Below, piece by piece: positions 8,957 to 16,482 of a stretch of DNA of 64,000 bases (position 1 is its first letter; every line of letters starts with the position of its first letter). The translations under genes and the position numbers were made by a program. The stretch comes from Zobellia galactanivorans. Lineage in GTDB: Bacteria; Bacteroidota; Bacteroidia; Flavobacteriales; Flavobacteriaceae. Location: positions 2,724,501 to 2,788,500 of the forward strand of contig NC_015844.1 in the NCBI RefSeq assembly GCF_000973105.1, in the 5' to 3' direction. The notes beneath the pieces were generated by a model, which had not been told where the DNA came from, did not search any database, and saw only the letters and a list, made by a program, of their open reading frames with translations.

Positions 8957-8964
8957 TATTTTTG
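8957..8964 (+). promoter_or_regulatory. -7 box TATTTTTG for tatD, 4 nt before the start codon
   Basis: TATTTTTG ends 4 nt before the tatD ATG at 8969. The start of TatD is fixed by its N-terminal metal-binding HxH motif, so transcription from this box would begin at or beside the ATG and give a leaderless or nearly leaderless mRNA. Confidence 0.6.
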
Positions 8965-8968
8965 CAGC

Positions 8969-9736
8969 ATGATACTAACGGATACCCATACACATTTATA
9001 CAGTGAAGCCTTCGATGAAGATAGGGAGGCTGTTATTGAAAAGGCCATGGCGCTTGGTGTTAAACGGTTTTTTATACCGGCCATCGATTCTACGTATACC
9101 CAAGCCATGCTTGAGCTGGAAAAGTCATATCCTCAGAGTGTTTTTTTGATGATGGGCCTCCATCCTACACACGTAAAGGAAAGCTATAAGGAGGAATTAC
9201 GGCATGTTGAGGAAATGTTGGCCCAGCGAAAGTTTTATGCTGTCGGTGAAATAGGGATTGACCTGTATTGGGATAAAACTTTTATCAAGGAACAGCAAGA
9301 GGCCTTTCGTACGCAGATACAGTTGGCAAAAAAATATAAACTTCCTATAGTTATCCATTGTCGGGATGCCTTTGATGAGGTTTTTGAAGTGCTTGAAAGC
9401 GAAAAGGGTGACGGACTCTATGGTGTTTTTCACTGTTTTACCGGAAATTTGGAACAGGCGCAAAAAGCCATTAGTTATAATATGATGCTCGGGATCGGTG
9501 GGGTCGTGACTTTTAAGAATGGAAAGATCGATACCTTTTTGGCCGAGATTCCATTGAAAAATATCGTATTGGAGACCGATTCGCCCTATTTGGCACCGGT
9601 TCCCTATCGAGGGAAAAGAAATGAAAGTGCCTATTTGATGCAGGTGGTCGAGAAGCTTGCGGACTTATATGGGCTTCCTGTCGAGACGGTGGCCGAGCTT
9701 ACCACGGAAAATTCGAAGCGTGTTTTCGGGGTCTGA
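8969..9736 (+). CDS. tatD: TatD family metal-dependent hydrolase (DNase)
   Basis: A 255-residue TIM-barrel metal-dependent hydrolase. Metal ligands are visible in order: THTH (H7, H9), AVGEIGIDLYWD (Glu near 93), VIHCRDAF, VFHCFTGN and LETDSPYLAPVPYRGKRNE. Members of the family are 3'-5' DNA exonucleases linked to DNA repair and cleanup; the natural substrate here is not certain. Length is typical. The start is firm because the HxH motif lies at residues 7-9. ansA follows after about 31 bp and is probably in the same transcript. Confidence 0.93.
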   Translation: MILTDTHTHLYSEAFDEDREAVIEKAMALGVKRFFIPAIDSTYTQAMLELEKSYPQSVFLMMGLHPTHVKESYKEELRHVEEMLAQRKFYAVGEIGIDLYWDKTFIKEQQEAFRTQIQLAKKYKLPIVIHCRDAFDEVFEVLESEKGDGLYGVFHCFTGNLEQAQKAISYNMMLGIGGVVTFKNGKIDTFLAEIPLKNIVLETDSPYLAPVPYRGKRNESAYLMQVVEKLADLYGLPVETVAELTTENSKRVFGV

Positions 9737-9767
9737 GATAGGGCTTGAATCGAAAAATTATGAGACG

Positions 9768-10799
9768 ATGAAAAAAAGTAGTATCCTATTAATATATACC
9801 GGGGGAACCATTGGTATGGTAAAGGACTATGCCTCCGGAGCGTTAAAGGCGTTCAATTTTGATAAGTTACTGGAGAGTATACCGGAAATCAAGCAACTTG
9901 ATTGTCATGTCGATTCGGTTTCTTTTAAGGAGCCGATCGATTCTTCGAATATGAATCCCTCGCACTGGGTGCAGATCGCTACCTTGATCGAGGAAAATTA
10001 TGATTCGCACGATGGTTTTGTAGTGTTGCACGGTAGCGATACCATGAGTTATACGGCTTCGGCCTTAAGTTTTATGCTTGAAAATTTAGGCAAGCCCGTG
10101 ATTTTTACGGGCTCTCAATTGCCTATTGGCGACTTAAGGACGGATGCCAAGGAAAACCTGATAACCTCTATTCAGATTGCGGCCTTGCGAAAGAAAAACA
10201 AACCTGTGGTTCAGGAAGTGGGACTTTATTTTGAATATAAGCTGTACCGGGGCAACCGAACCACTAAAATAAATGCCGAGCATTTTCAGGCGTTTGCCTC
10301 GTTAAATTACCCTGAGTTGATCGAATCTGGGGTGTTTTTGAAGGTGAGTGAAGAATATCTTTTGCGAAATAAGGGTCGAAAAAAGTTTACGGTACACAAG
10401 GAAATGGATCAAAATGTGGCGATTTTGAAGTTGTTTCCCGGTATTGGGCCGCTTGTATTGCAAAGTGTAGTGCGTATTCCGGGTCTGAAAGCATTGGTTT
10501 TGGAGACTTATGGTGCCGGAAATGCCCCAACGGAACCTTGGGTAATCGATATTCTAAGGGAGGCGAAAGAAAAAAATATTCATATTGTAAATGTTACCCA
10601 GTGTTCTGGGGGCAGTGTTTCAATGGGGCGCTATGAAACGAGTAAGCAGTTGGAGGAGCTGCAAGTGATTAATGGTAAAGACATTACGACCGAGGCGGCC
10701 GTGGCCAAGCTGATGTATCTGTTGGGCAGTAATGTTTCCCCGAAACTGTTCAAATCGATATTCGAGACCTCCCTGCGCGGTGAAATCGAAGAAAATTAG
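9768..10799 (+). CDS. ansA: Type I L-asparaginase
   Basis: A 343-residue asparaginase that hydrolyses L-asparagine to aspartate and ammonia, probably in the cytoplasm since there is no signal peptide. The first catalytic motif is IYTGGTIGM (Thr14) and the second is VLHGSDTMSYTASAL (about 86-100), with the TD pair and later lysine region (DAKENL). The C-terminal domain has LETYGAGNAP and CSGGSVSMGRY. A longer in-frame reading from 9657 overlaps tatD in another frame and adds unlike sequence, so ATG 9768 (MKKSSILLIYTGGT) is used. It follows tatD by 31 bp. Confidence 0.94.
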   Translation: MKKSSILLIYTGGTIGMVKDYASGALKAFNFDKLLESIPEIKQLDCHVDSVSFKEPIDSSNMNPSHWVQIATLIEENYDSHDGFVVLHGSDTMSYTASALSFMLENLGKPVIFTGSQLPIGDLRTDAKENLITSIQIAALRKKNKPVVQEVGLYFEYKLYRGNRTTKINAEHFQAFASLNYPELIESGVFLKVSEEYLLRNKGRKKFTVHKEMDQNVAILKLFPGIGPLVLQSVVRIPGLKALVLETYGAGNAPTEPWVIDILREAKEKNIHIVNVTQCSGGSVSMGRYETSKQLEELQVINGKDITTEAAVAKLMYLLGSNVSPKLFKSIFETSLRGEIEEN

Positions 10800-10908
10800 C
10801 AATTTTAATTTCTTCAACTAATATTTTTTTTGTTATTTGGGCACCCCTTAAAAAGGGTGATCTTGTCTGGTCTGTTTTTGTTTTGAAATGGATGGGCGGG
10901 GTAAATTT

Positions 10909-10996
10909 AGAGAGGTGGCCGAGTGGTCGAAGGCGCACGCCTGGAAAGTGTGTATACACCAAAAGTGTATCGAGGGTTCGAATCCCTTCCTCTCTG
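10909..10996 (+). tRNA. tRNA-Ser, anticodon GGA
   Basis: An 88-nt class II tRNA. The acceptor stem is AGAGAGG (10909-10915) with CCTCTCT (10989-10995) and discriminator G. The D arm starts GGCCGAGTGGTC, the anticodon loop is CTGGAAA with GGA at 10943-10945, a long variable arm follows (GTATACACC/AAAAGTGTATC region), and the T arm contains GGTTCGAATCC. The long variable arm plus GGA identifies serine. CCA is not encoded, as is common in this phylum. Confidence 0.95.
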
Positions 10997-11247
10997 CGAG
11001 AACAAAAAAGGAATTTTCAGTGTATAATAGAATAGTTTAGACTGGAAATTTTGTAAGTTTAGTTTCTGTATGTAAAATGGAAGTCTGCGCTTGGTCCTAT
11101 CAAGTCGCTATAATAGTGCGAAAGGCCTATTAGGATGTCTTGTGCTGTATTTGGCCCTACTTCCCCGATGCAACGAAGTTTTACTTTTTTTATTGTGATT
11201 TTTTTTTATCTTTAACCCTATTAAATAACTAATTTAAGTTTGAACAA

Positions 11248-11994
11248 ATGAAAAAATTATCCTCTATCCTAGCCGTGGGCGGGTTGTTTGTAATGAGTAC
11301 AAATACTGTTAATGCAATGGCTACTGCAGCAACAATGCTACAAGATGCCCCTGCCGAAGCTGAAGCAGGTTTTACCCAAGTGTTGAAAGAAATGTTTATA
11401 CAAGGTGGTGCCGGCTTCATGGGTATTGTTCTTTTGTGTTTGATTCTTGGTTTGGCCGTGGCCATCGAAAGAATCATCTATTTGAATATGGCAACTACAA
11501 ACACCGCTAAACTTAGACAACAAGTTGAAGATGCTTTGGCATCCGGAGGTGTTGAGGCTGCAAAAGAAGTTTGTAGAAACACAAAAGGTCCTGTTGCTTC
11601 TATTTATTACCAAGGTTTGGATAGAGCTGGAGAGAGTATCGAATCTGCTGAGAAAGCCGTTGTTGCTTACGGTGGTGTTCAAATGGGTCAATTGGAGAAA
11701 AACGTTTCTTGGTTGTCTTTGTTTATCGCTGTTGCGCCTATGCTTGGTTTCATGGGTACGGTAATCGGTATGATTCAGGCCTTCCAGAAAATTAGTGCTG
11801 TTGGTAACTTGAGTGCATCCCTTATTGCAGGTGATATCCAGGTAGCGTTATTGACAACTGTATTTGGTCTTATTACTGCTATTATCCTTCAGATTTTCTA
11901 TAACTACATCATTGCTAAAATCGATAGCATTGTTAATGATATGGAAGATTCTTCTATCGTTTTGATAGATATGTTGGTGGATCACAAAAAATAA
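11248..11994 (+). CDS. exbB: MotA/TolQ/ExbB proton channel family protein
   Basis: A 248-residue inner-membrane protein that with ExbD uses the proton gradient to drive TonB-type (or related) work at the outer membrane. It has a signal-like N-terminal hydrophobic stretch (about 4-24), a first TM helix (GGAGFMGIVLLCLILGLAVA, about 50-70), a cytoplasmic domain, and the two hallmark TM helices APMLGFMGTVIGMIQAF and LLTTVFGLITAIILQIF. It is the first gene of a four-gene run: exbB, a 146-aa membrane protein, exbD, exbD, spaced 15-25 bp. A weak box (TATCTTTA) lies about 35 bp upstream. The extra N-terminal hydrophobic segment is common in Bacteroidota homologues. No tonB gene is seen nearby. Confidence 0.92.
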   Translation: MKKLSSILAVGGLFVMSTNTVNAMATAATMLQDAPAEAEAGFTQVLKEMFIQGGAGFMGIVLLCLILGLAVAIERIIYLNMATTNTAKLRQQVEDALASGGVEAAKEVCRNTKGPVASIYYQGLDRAGESIESAEKAVVAYGGVQMGQLEKNVSWLSLFIAVAPMLGFMGTVIGMIQAFQKISAVGNLSASLIAGDIQVALLTTVFGLITAIILQIFYNYIIAKIDSIVNDMEDSSIVLIDMLVDHKK

Positions 11995-12019
11995 GTCGCA
12001 CAACTTAATACCTTAAATT

Positions 12020-12460
12020 ATGCACAAAATAATAAAGATTATATTGGTCGTTGTGGGCTTGATAGGCGCTGCCTTGTGGTTCATGCTTCCAGAGTCTGAA
12101 ATGCCTGCTTCCGAAGCGATCAATAACGGAGCGCTTAACGCGATGTTCATGATTACATGGTTGCTATTGGGAATAGCCATAGTGTCCAGCGTTGTGTTCG
12201 CCCTTAAGAATCTATTTTCGAATCCTGCTAGCTTAAAGAAATCCCTTTTCGTAGTCGTAGGTTTTCTTTTGGTGATCGGTATCGGCTATGTAATGGCCAG
12301 TGGTACTGATGTCAATATTCAGGAAATGGCTGATAGGGGTGTATCTACCAATGAGTCTGAAATCAAGCAGATCGGAGCTGGTATAAATGTGTTTTTCATA
12401 TTGACCCTTGTAGCCGTAGGAGCTATGCTTTGGGGCGGTGTGAGAAAGATGATAAAATAA
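12020..12460 (+). CDS. Hypothetical four-helix membrane protein between exbB and exbD
   Basis: A 146-residue inner-membrane protein with about four hydrophobic segments: an N-terminal helix (IIKIILVVVGLIGAALWFML), a second (AMFMITWLLLGIAIVSSVVF), a third (SLFVVVGFLLVIGIGYVM) and a fourth near the end (AGINVFFILTLVAVGAMLWG). A short soluble stretch (ASGTDVNIQEMADRGVSTNESE) lies between helices 3 and 4. I recognise no known catalytic motif. Placed 25 bp after exbB and 15 bp before exbD, it is very likely a partner of this motor complex in Bacteroidota. Function unknown. Confidence 0.8.
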   Translation: MHKIIKIILVVVGLIGAALWFMLPESEMPASEAINNGALNAMFMITWLLLGIAIVSSVVFALKNLFSNPASLKKSLFVVVGFLLVIGIGYVMASGTDVNIQEMADRGVSTNESEIKQIGAGINVFFILTLVAVGAMLWGGVRKMIK

Positions 12461-12475
12461 TTAAAAGATAAAACT

Positions 12476-13102
12476 ATGCCAAGAAGAGGAGCACCACCAG
12501 AGGTAAACGCCGGTTCCATGGCAGACATAGCATTCTTACTGCTTATATTTTTCTTGGTCACCACGACCATTGAAACAGATGCAGGTTTGGATCGTATGTT
12601 GCCACCTATAGAGCCGCCTACCGAAGCACCGCCAATCATTAAGGAGAAGAATATCTTTACGGTGAACATTAACCGTAACGGTCAACTGTTAGTTGAAGAC
12701 GAGCTTACCGATATCAAAAGTTTGAGAGAAAAAGCGATCGCTTTTCTTGATAACGGTGGCGCGCCATCAGGTTCTCCTGACTACTGTAGCTACTGTAAAG
12801 GCAAAAGATTATCCGATTCATCGGATAACCCTACTAAGGCGATTATCTCTCTTAAAAACGACCGTGAAACAAAGTACGGTACCTATATAACGGTTCAAAA
12901 CGAATTGGTAGGGGCTTACAATGATTTGCGTAACCGTGAGGCACAACGTCTTTATAAAAGGGACTTTACCGATATGGAAGCAGAGTACCTTAACCCAGAA
13001 ACCGAATCTAGTAGAAAAGAGGATCTTAAAGAGAAGGTGAAGCGGATTCAGGAATTGTTTCCACAGAAGTTGTCCGAGGCGGAGACTGATTCAAGTAATT
13101 AA
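12476..13102 (+). CDS. exbD: ExbD/TolR family protein with long periplasmic domain
   Basis: A 208-residue biopolymer-transport protein with one TM helix near the N-terminus (MADIAFLLLIFFLVTTTIE). The membrane Asp needed for proton translocation is D17. The periplasmic part is longer than the usual ~140-aa ExbD: after the ExbD fold there is a CxxC segment (YCSYCKG, about 102-108) and a C-terminal charged helical extension ending SEAETDSSN. The extra length suggests a Bacteroidota-specific variant. It is 15 bp after the 146-aa membrane gene and 21 bp before a second exbD, so the motor may use a heterodimeric ExbD pair. Confidence 0.9.
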   Translation: MPRRGAPPEVNAGSMADIAFLLLIFFLVTTTIETDAGLDRMLPPIEPPTEAPPIIKEKNIFTVNINRNGQLLVEDELTDIKSLREKAIAFLDNGGAPSGSPDYCSYCKGKRLSDSSDNPTKAIISLKNDRETKYGTYITVQNELVGAYNDLRNREAQRLYKRDFTDMEAEYLNPETESSRKEDLKEKVKRIQELFPQKLSEAETDSSN

Positions 13103-13123
13103 TAAGAGCTTAAAACAAAATAT

Positions 13124-13606
13124 ATGTCAAAGTTTGCAAAGAAAAAAGACGCCGGTTTACCAGCTGTAAACACTGCATCGTTACCTGATATTGTATTTAT
13201 GCTTTTATTTTTCTTCATGACCGTAACGGTGATGAAAGACAATACCTTGAAAGTAGAGAATACTCTGCCAAACGCCAGTGAGACCAAGAAACTGGAAAAG
13301 AAAGATAGGGTTATATACATTTACGTTGGGGAACCAACTTCTCAGTATAAGGCTCAGTTCGGTGAAGAGGCAAGAATTCAATTGAACGATAAGTTCTCAT
13401 CGCCTAACGAAGTAGGTGACTATATTTTGCAGGAAAGAGCTAAGAAGCCTCAAGAATTGCAGAATGTATTGACTACTGCTTTGAAAGTGGATAAGAATGC
13501 TAATATGGGACTCATTTCCGATATTAAGCAAGAATTGAGAAAGGTTAACGCCCTTAAGGTCAATTATACGACTTATGACGGTGACGCCTTCAACAATTTG
13601 CAATAG
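13124..13606 (+). CDS. exbD: Second ExbD/TolR family protein
   Basis: A 160-residue ExbD-type protein. A basic N-terminus (KFAKKKDAG) precedes the single TM helix LPDIVFMLLFFFMTVTVMK, whose Asp (D22) is the proton-carrying residue. The periplasmic domain ends in KVNYTTYDGDAFNNLQ. It is the last gene of the exbB operon and is followed by a strong terminator at 13637-13668. Its difference from the ExbD just upstream suggests the two are not interchangeable. Confidence 0.9.
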   Translation: MSKFAKKKDAGLPAVNTASLPDIVFMLLFFFMTVTVMKDNTLKVENTLPNASETKKLEKKDRVIYIYVGEPTSQYKAQFGEEARIQLNDKFSSPNEVGDYILQERAKKPQELQNVLTTALKVDKNANMGLISDIKQELRKVNALKVNYTTYDGDAFNNLQ

Positions 13607-13636
13607 TATTTTTTCAAACTATAGTTAGAATATATG

Positions 13637-13668
13637 AACGCTTCGGATTCTTTTCCGAAGCGTTTTTT
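13637..13668 (+). terminator. Terminator of the exbB-exbD operon
   Basis: An 11-bp perfect stem, AACGCTTCGGA with TCCGAAGCGTT, 6-nt loop, followed by a T run. It lies 31 bp after the second exbD stop. Confidence 0.9.
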
Positions 13669-13675
13669 ATTTGCT

Positions 13676-13683
13676 TATTTTTG
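13676..13683 (+). promoter_or_regulatory. -7 box TATTTTTG 4 nt before an ATG
   Basis: TATTTTTG ends 4 nt before the ATG at 13688, just after the exbD operon terminator. As for tatD, the implied transcript starts at or next to the start codon. If the second ATG (13691) is used the gap is 7 nt. Confidence 0.5.
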
Positions 13684-13687
13684 ACCC

Positions 13688-14374
13688 ATGATGAAGCCTT
13701 GTTTTTATGTGCTGATGTTTTTGTGCTGTGCGAACGTAATGGCGCAAGCGGTCAATGATTCTGTCGTTTCCGATGAGCGATATCTAGAGGATCAGTTTTA
13801 TATTGGTATTACCTATAACTTTCTTGTGGCCCAGCCTGAGAGTGTAAGCCAGCGTAACCTGTCTTACGGCTTACAAGCGGGTTTTATAAAGGATATCCCT
13901 CTTAACCATAGTAGAACTACCGCACTTGGAATTGGCTTTGGATACGGCGTTTATTCGTATTATACTAACCTTTTGGCAAGCGAGACGGCCGATGGTGTTG
14001 TCTATAGTGTGATAGACGATGATTTTAAGCGAAATAAGGTAGAGACCCACATGTTGGAGGTGCCGTTTGAGGTCAGATGGCGTAACTCTACACCTTCGGA
14101 GTATAAGTTCTGGCGTTTATATGCGGGAGTGAAATTCGGTTATGTGTTCGGTGGTAGGTCTAAACTCGTACCGAACGATACTCCTAAAGTCTCCTTTTAC
14201 AATAATGATATCAGGGATTTTCATTATGGTGTTACCTTAAATTTTGGGTATAACACCTTCAATCTGCATGCGTATTACGCATTGAACAGTCTCTTTAACG
14301 ATGGGGTGGTTTTGGGTGACGAAAGCTTGAATTCAAAGCCGCTTAGAATAGGACTCATCTTCTATATCCTATAA
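13688..14374 (+). CDS. Outer-membrane beta-barrel protein (porin-like, OMP_b-brl_2 type)
   Basis: A 228-residue exported protein with a signal peptide (MMKPCFYVLMFLCCANVMAQ, cleavage after about residue 19). The mature part shows alternating strands with Gly and aromatic residues (YIGITYNFLVAQ, LGIGFGYGVYSYYTN, FWRLYAGVKFGYVFGG, YGVTLNFGYNTFNLHAYYALN) and ends in a strand LRIGLIFYIL. This is typical of the small 8-10 strand barrels frequent in Bacteroidota. The specific job is unknown. It starts just after the exbD terminator, has its own promoter box, and overlaps the convergent gene by 6 bp at the 3' end. Confidence 0.8.
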   Translation: MMKPCFYVLMFLCCANVMAQAVNDSVVSDERYLEDQFYIGITYNFLVAQPESVSQRNLSYGLQAGFIKDIPLNHSRTTALGIGFGYGVYSYYTNLLASETADGVVYSVIDDDFKRNKVETHMLEVPFEVRWRNSTPSEYKFWRLYAGVKFGYVFGGRSKLVPNDTPKVSFYNNDIRDFHYGVTLNFGYNTFNLHAYYALNSLFNDGVVLGDESLNSKPLRIGLIFYIL

Positions 14375-14974
14375 CCAAAAACGTATCGTTAATAGTTGGG
14401 ACAGAAACCCGATAAAAAAACCTAGAACAAGTTCTATCGGGGTGTGCGCGTTTAGGTATAATCTAGAGGTGGCGACTACACCGGTGAGTAGTGTGGCGAT
14501 ACTTATTGCCAATGTGATATTTACCTCAAAGTGAATGCTTAGGCTAGTCAAGAACATGACCAAGCTACCCATGCCCATAAGATGCATGCTTATCTTTGTT
14601 TTGAAAAACAAAAGGGTCAATGCGGTCAGTGCGGCTATGACAAGACCTACAAAGTAGAAATAGAGTTCAACGATGTTGGAGTGGGGGATGATTTTATAAA
14701 TGACAAAGAGCAACAGTATGATGTGAACGTACATGGGGTATTTGCGTTCTTTCAGGTCGCTCATAAAAACACTACTGGCCAAACCGAGGTTTCTCAATAT
14801 AAAATACGTGATTATGGGAATGATTACGGTAAGTACGAAAATGGGAAAAAAGAAGGCGCCCTGAACGCTCAGGGGAGTGTATTTCGGTGTTATGAGAAAA
14901 TAGGCTGCCGTACCTGCCACCGGTATGAATAAAGGGTGGAAAACGTAGGATATGGCTTTTAAGAGAACCTTCAT
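14369..14974 (-). CDS. PAP2-like integral membrane protein
   Basis: A 201-residue inner-membrane protein with about six hydrophobic segments. The C-terminal region ATSRLYLNAHTPIELVLGFF resembles the SRxxxxxHxxxD end of the PAP2 lipid-phosphatase superfamily, although the last acidic residue is Glu (PIEL) and the earlier KxxxxxxRP motif is at best degenerate (DLKERKYPM). It may therefore be a membrane phosphatase-like protein of unproven activity. Its start codon overlaps the rpoN stop (TAATG), so the two genes are translationally coupled. The 3' end overlaps the convergent barrel gene by 6 bp. Confidence 0.72.
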   Translation of the reverse strand: MKVLLKAISYVFHPLFIPVAGTAAYFLITPKYTPLSVQGAFFFPIFVLTVIIPIITYFILRNLGLASSVFMSDLKERKYPMYVHIILLLFVIYKIIPHSNIVELYFYFVGLVIAALTALTLLFFKTKISMHLMGMGSLVMFLTSLSIHFEVNITLAISIATLLTGVVATSRLYLNAHTPIELVLGFFIGFLSQLLTIRFWL

Positions 14975-16434
14975 TAAATCTGTTTGCGCAGCCTGGCTAC
15001 CGGAATGTCTAACTGCTCCCTGTACTTGGCAACGGTTCGACGGGCAATCGGATACCCTTTTTCTTTAAGCAGTGCTGCCAATTTATCGTCGGTAAGGGGC
15101 TTTTTCTTCGATTCTTCCCCAATGACCGTTTCAAGGATTTTCTTTATTTCCTTGGTGGATACATCTTCCCCTTGGTCGTTTTTCATCGATTCGGAAAAGA
15201 ATTCCTTGATGAGTTTGGTGCCGTAAGGGGTGTCAACGTACTTGCTGTTGGCTACACGCGACACGGTAGAGACATCCATTTCTATTTCGTCGGCAATGTC
15301 CTTTAGGATCATGGGTCTCAGGTTGCGTTCGTCTCCCGTAAGAAAGTATTCCGACTGGTACTGCATTATAGCGTTCATGGTGATGAATAGGGTCTGTTGA
15401 CGTTGTCGAATGGCATCTATAAACCATTTTGCGGCATCGAGCTTTTGCTTGATGAACATAACGGTGTCTTTCTGTGATTTCGACTTCTTCTTGGCGTCTT
15501 TATATCCCTTTAACATGTTGCTGTACTCCCTCGATACGTGAAGTTCCGGGGCGTTTCTTCCGTTTAGGCTAAGCTCTAGTTCGCCGTCTACGATCCGAAT
15601 GGAAAAATCGGGAACAACGTGCTCTACCATGCGGTTGTTGCCTGAATACGAGCCACCGGGCTTTGGGTTTAGCTTTTCGATTTCACTAATGGCTTCCCTG
15701 AGCTGTTCTTCTGAAATATTATATTTCTGAATAAGCTTTTTGTAGTGCTTTTTGGTAAACTGTTCGAATGACTTTTCGAGAATGCTAATCGCTAGTTCTA
15801 TGCTTGGCGAGCTTTCTTTTCTCTTGAGTTGAATGATTAGGCATTCCTCCAATGAGCGTGCCGCAACCCCGGGAGGGTCGAGTTTCTGAACGATTTTCAA
15901 TACCCGTTCTACCGTTTCTTCGTCGGTGTATATGTTTTGGGTAAACGCAAGGTCATCGGTTATGTCTGAGAGCGGTCTTCTGATATAGCCGCTTTCGTCT
16001 ACGCTACCGACAAGAAATTCGGCAATGCTCCACTCGTCATCGCTAAGATATACGGTGTTCATTTGGCTCAACAAATACTGGTTGAACGAAGTGCCCGCCG
16101 CGTAGGGAACGTTCTTTTCTTCGTCATCGGCGCTATAATTGTTGGCCTTTGTTCTGTAGTCGGGTATTTCGTCGTCACTTAGGTAATCGTCGATGTTGAT
16201 GTCTTCGGTGGATATGATCTCACTATCGGTCTCATCGTTTTCGTAAGTGTCGGCAAATTCGTCGTCTATGGAGTCCGATTCCTCTTTGCCTCCTTCCAAT
16301 GCGGGGTTTTCTTCCAATTCTTGTTTAAGACGTTGCTCAAAGGCCTGTGTGGGCAATTGAATCAACTTCATAAGCTGTATCTGCTGGGGAGATAGCTTTT
16401 GTGATAATTTGAATTGTAAGTGTTGTTTTAGCAT
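14974..16434 (-). CDS. rpoN: RNA polymerase sigma-54 factor
   Basis: A 486-residue sigma-54. The N-terminal glutamine-rich activator-interacting region is present (QHLQFKLSQKLSPQQIQLMKLIQLPT), followed by an acidic region (about 50-110), the core-binding domain (LDPPGVAARSLEECL), the helix-turn-helix DNA-binding region (DIADEIEMDVSTVSRVANSKYVDTP, split here by residues) and the RpoN box ARRTVAKYRE close to the C-terminus. It directs transcription from -24/-12 promoters with an ATP-driven activator; no such activator is encoded in the window. The stop overlaps the start of the PAP2-like gene. asnS lies 48 bp upstream on the same strand. Confidence 0.95.
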   Translation of the reverse strand: MLKQHLQFKLSQKLSPQQIQLMKLIQLPTQAFEQRLKQELEENPALEGGKEESDSIDDEFADTYENDETDSEIISTEDINIDDYLSDDEIPDYRTKANNYSADDEEKNVPYAAGTSFNQYLLSQMNTVYLSDDEWSIAEFLVGSVDESGYIRRPLSDITDDLAFTQNIYTDEETVERVLKIVQKLDPPGVAARSLEECLIIQLKRKESSPSIELAISILEKSFEQFTKKHYKKLIQKYNISEEQLREAISEIEKLNPKPGGSYSGNNRMVEHVVPDFSIRIVDGELELSLNGRNAPELHVSREYSNMLKGYKDAKKKSKSQKDTVMFIKQKLDAAKWFIDAIRQRQQTLFITMNAIMQYQSEYFLTGDERNLRPMILKDIADEIEMDVSTVSRVANSKYVDTPYGTKLIKEFFSESMKNDQGEDVSTKEIKKILETVIGEESKKKPLTDDKLAALLKEKGYPIARRTVAKYREQLDIPVARLRKQI

Positions 16435-16482
16435 TGGGGTCTAAAATTCGTTTTGCCTGCCTTCTAAGTTAGCGAATTCCTG

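Noticed and set aside
9657-9767. Upstream extension of the asparaginase frame
   Set aside because: It overlaps tatD in another frame; the TGGT motif needs the start at 9768.
10842-10859. CACCC/GGGTG hairpin after the asparaginase gene
   Set aside because: Five-bp stem without T tract; not a convincing terminator.
10902-10909. TAAATTTA near-box at the tRNA-Ser start
   Set aside because: One mismatch to TAnnTTTG and it touches the tRNA itself, leaving no room for a 5' leader.
10997-11247. Gap between tRNA-Ser and exbB checked for small RNA or tRNA cluster
   Set aside because: Only short imperfect inverted repeats; no tRNA, frame or clear terminator seen.
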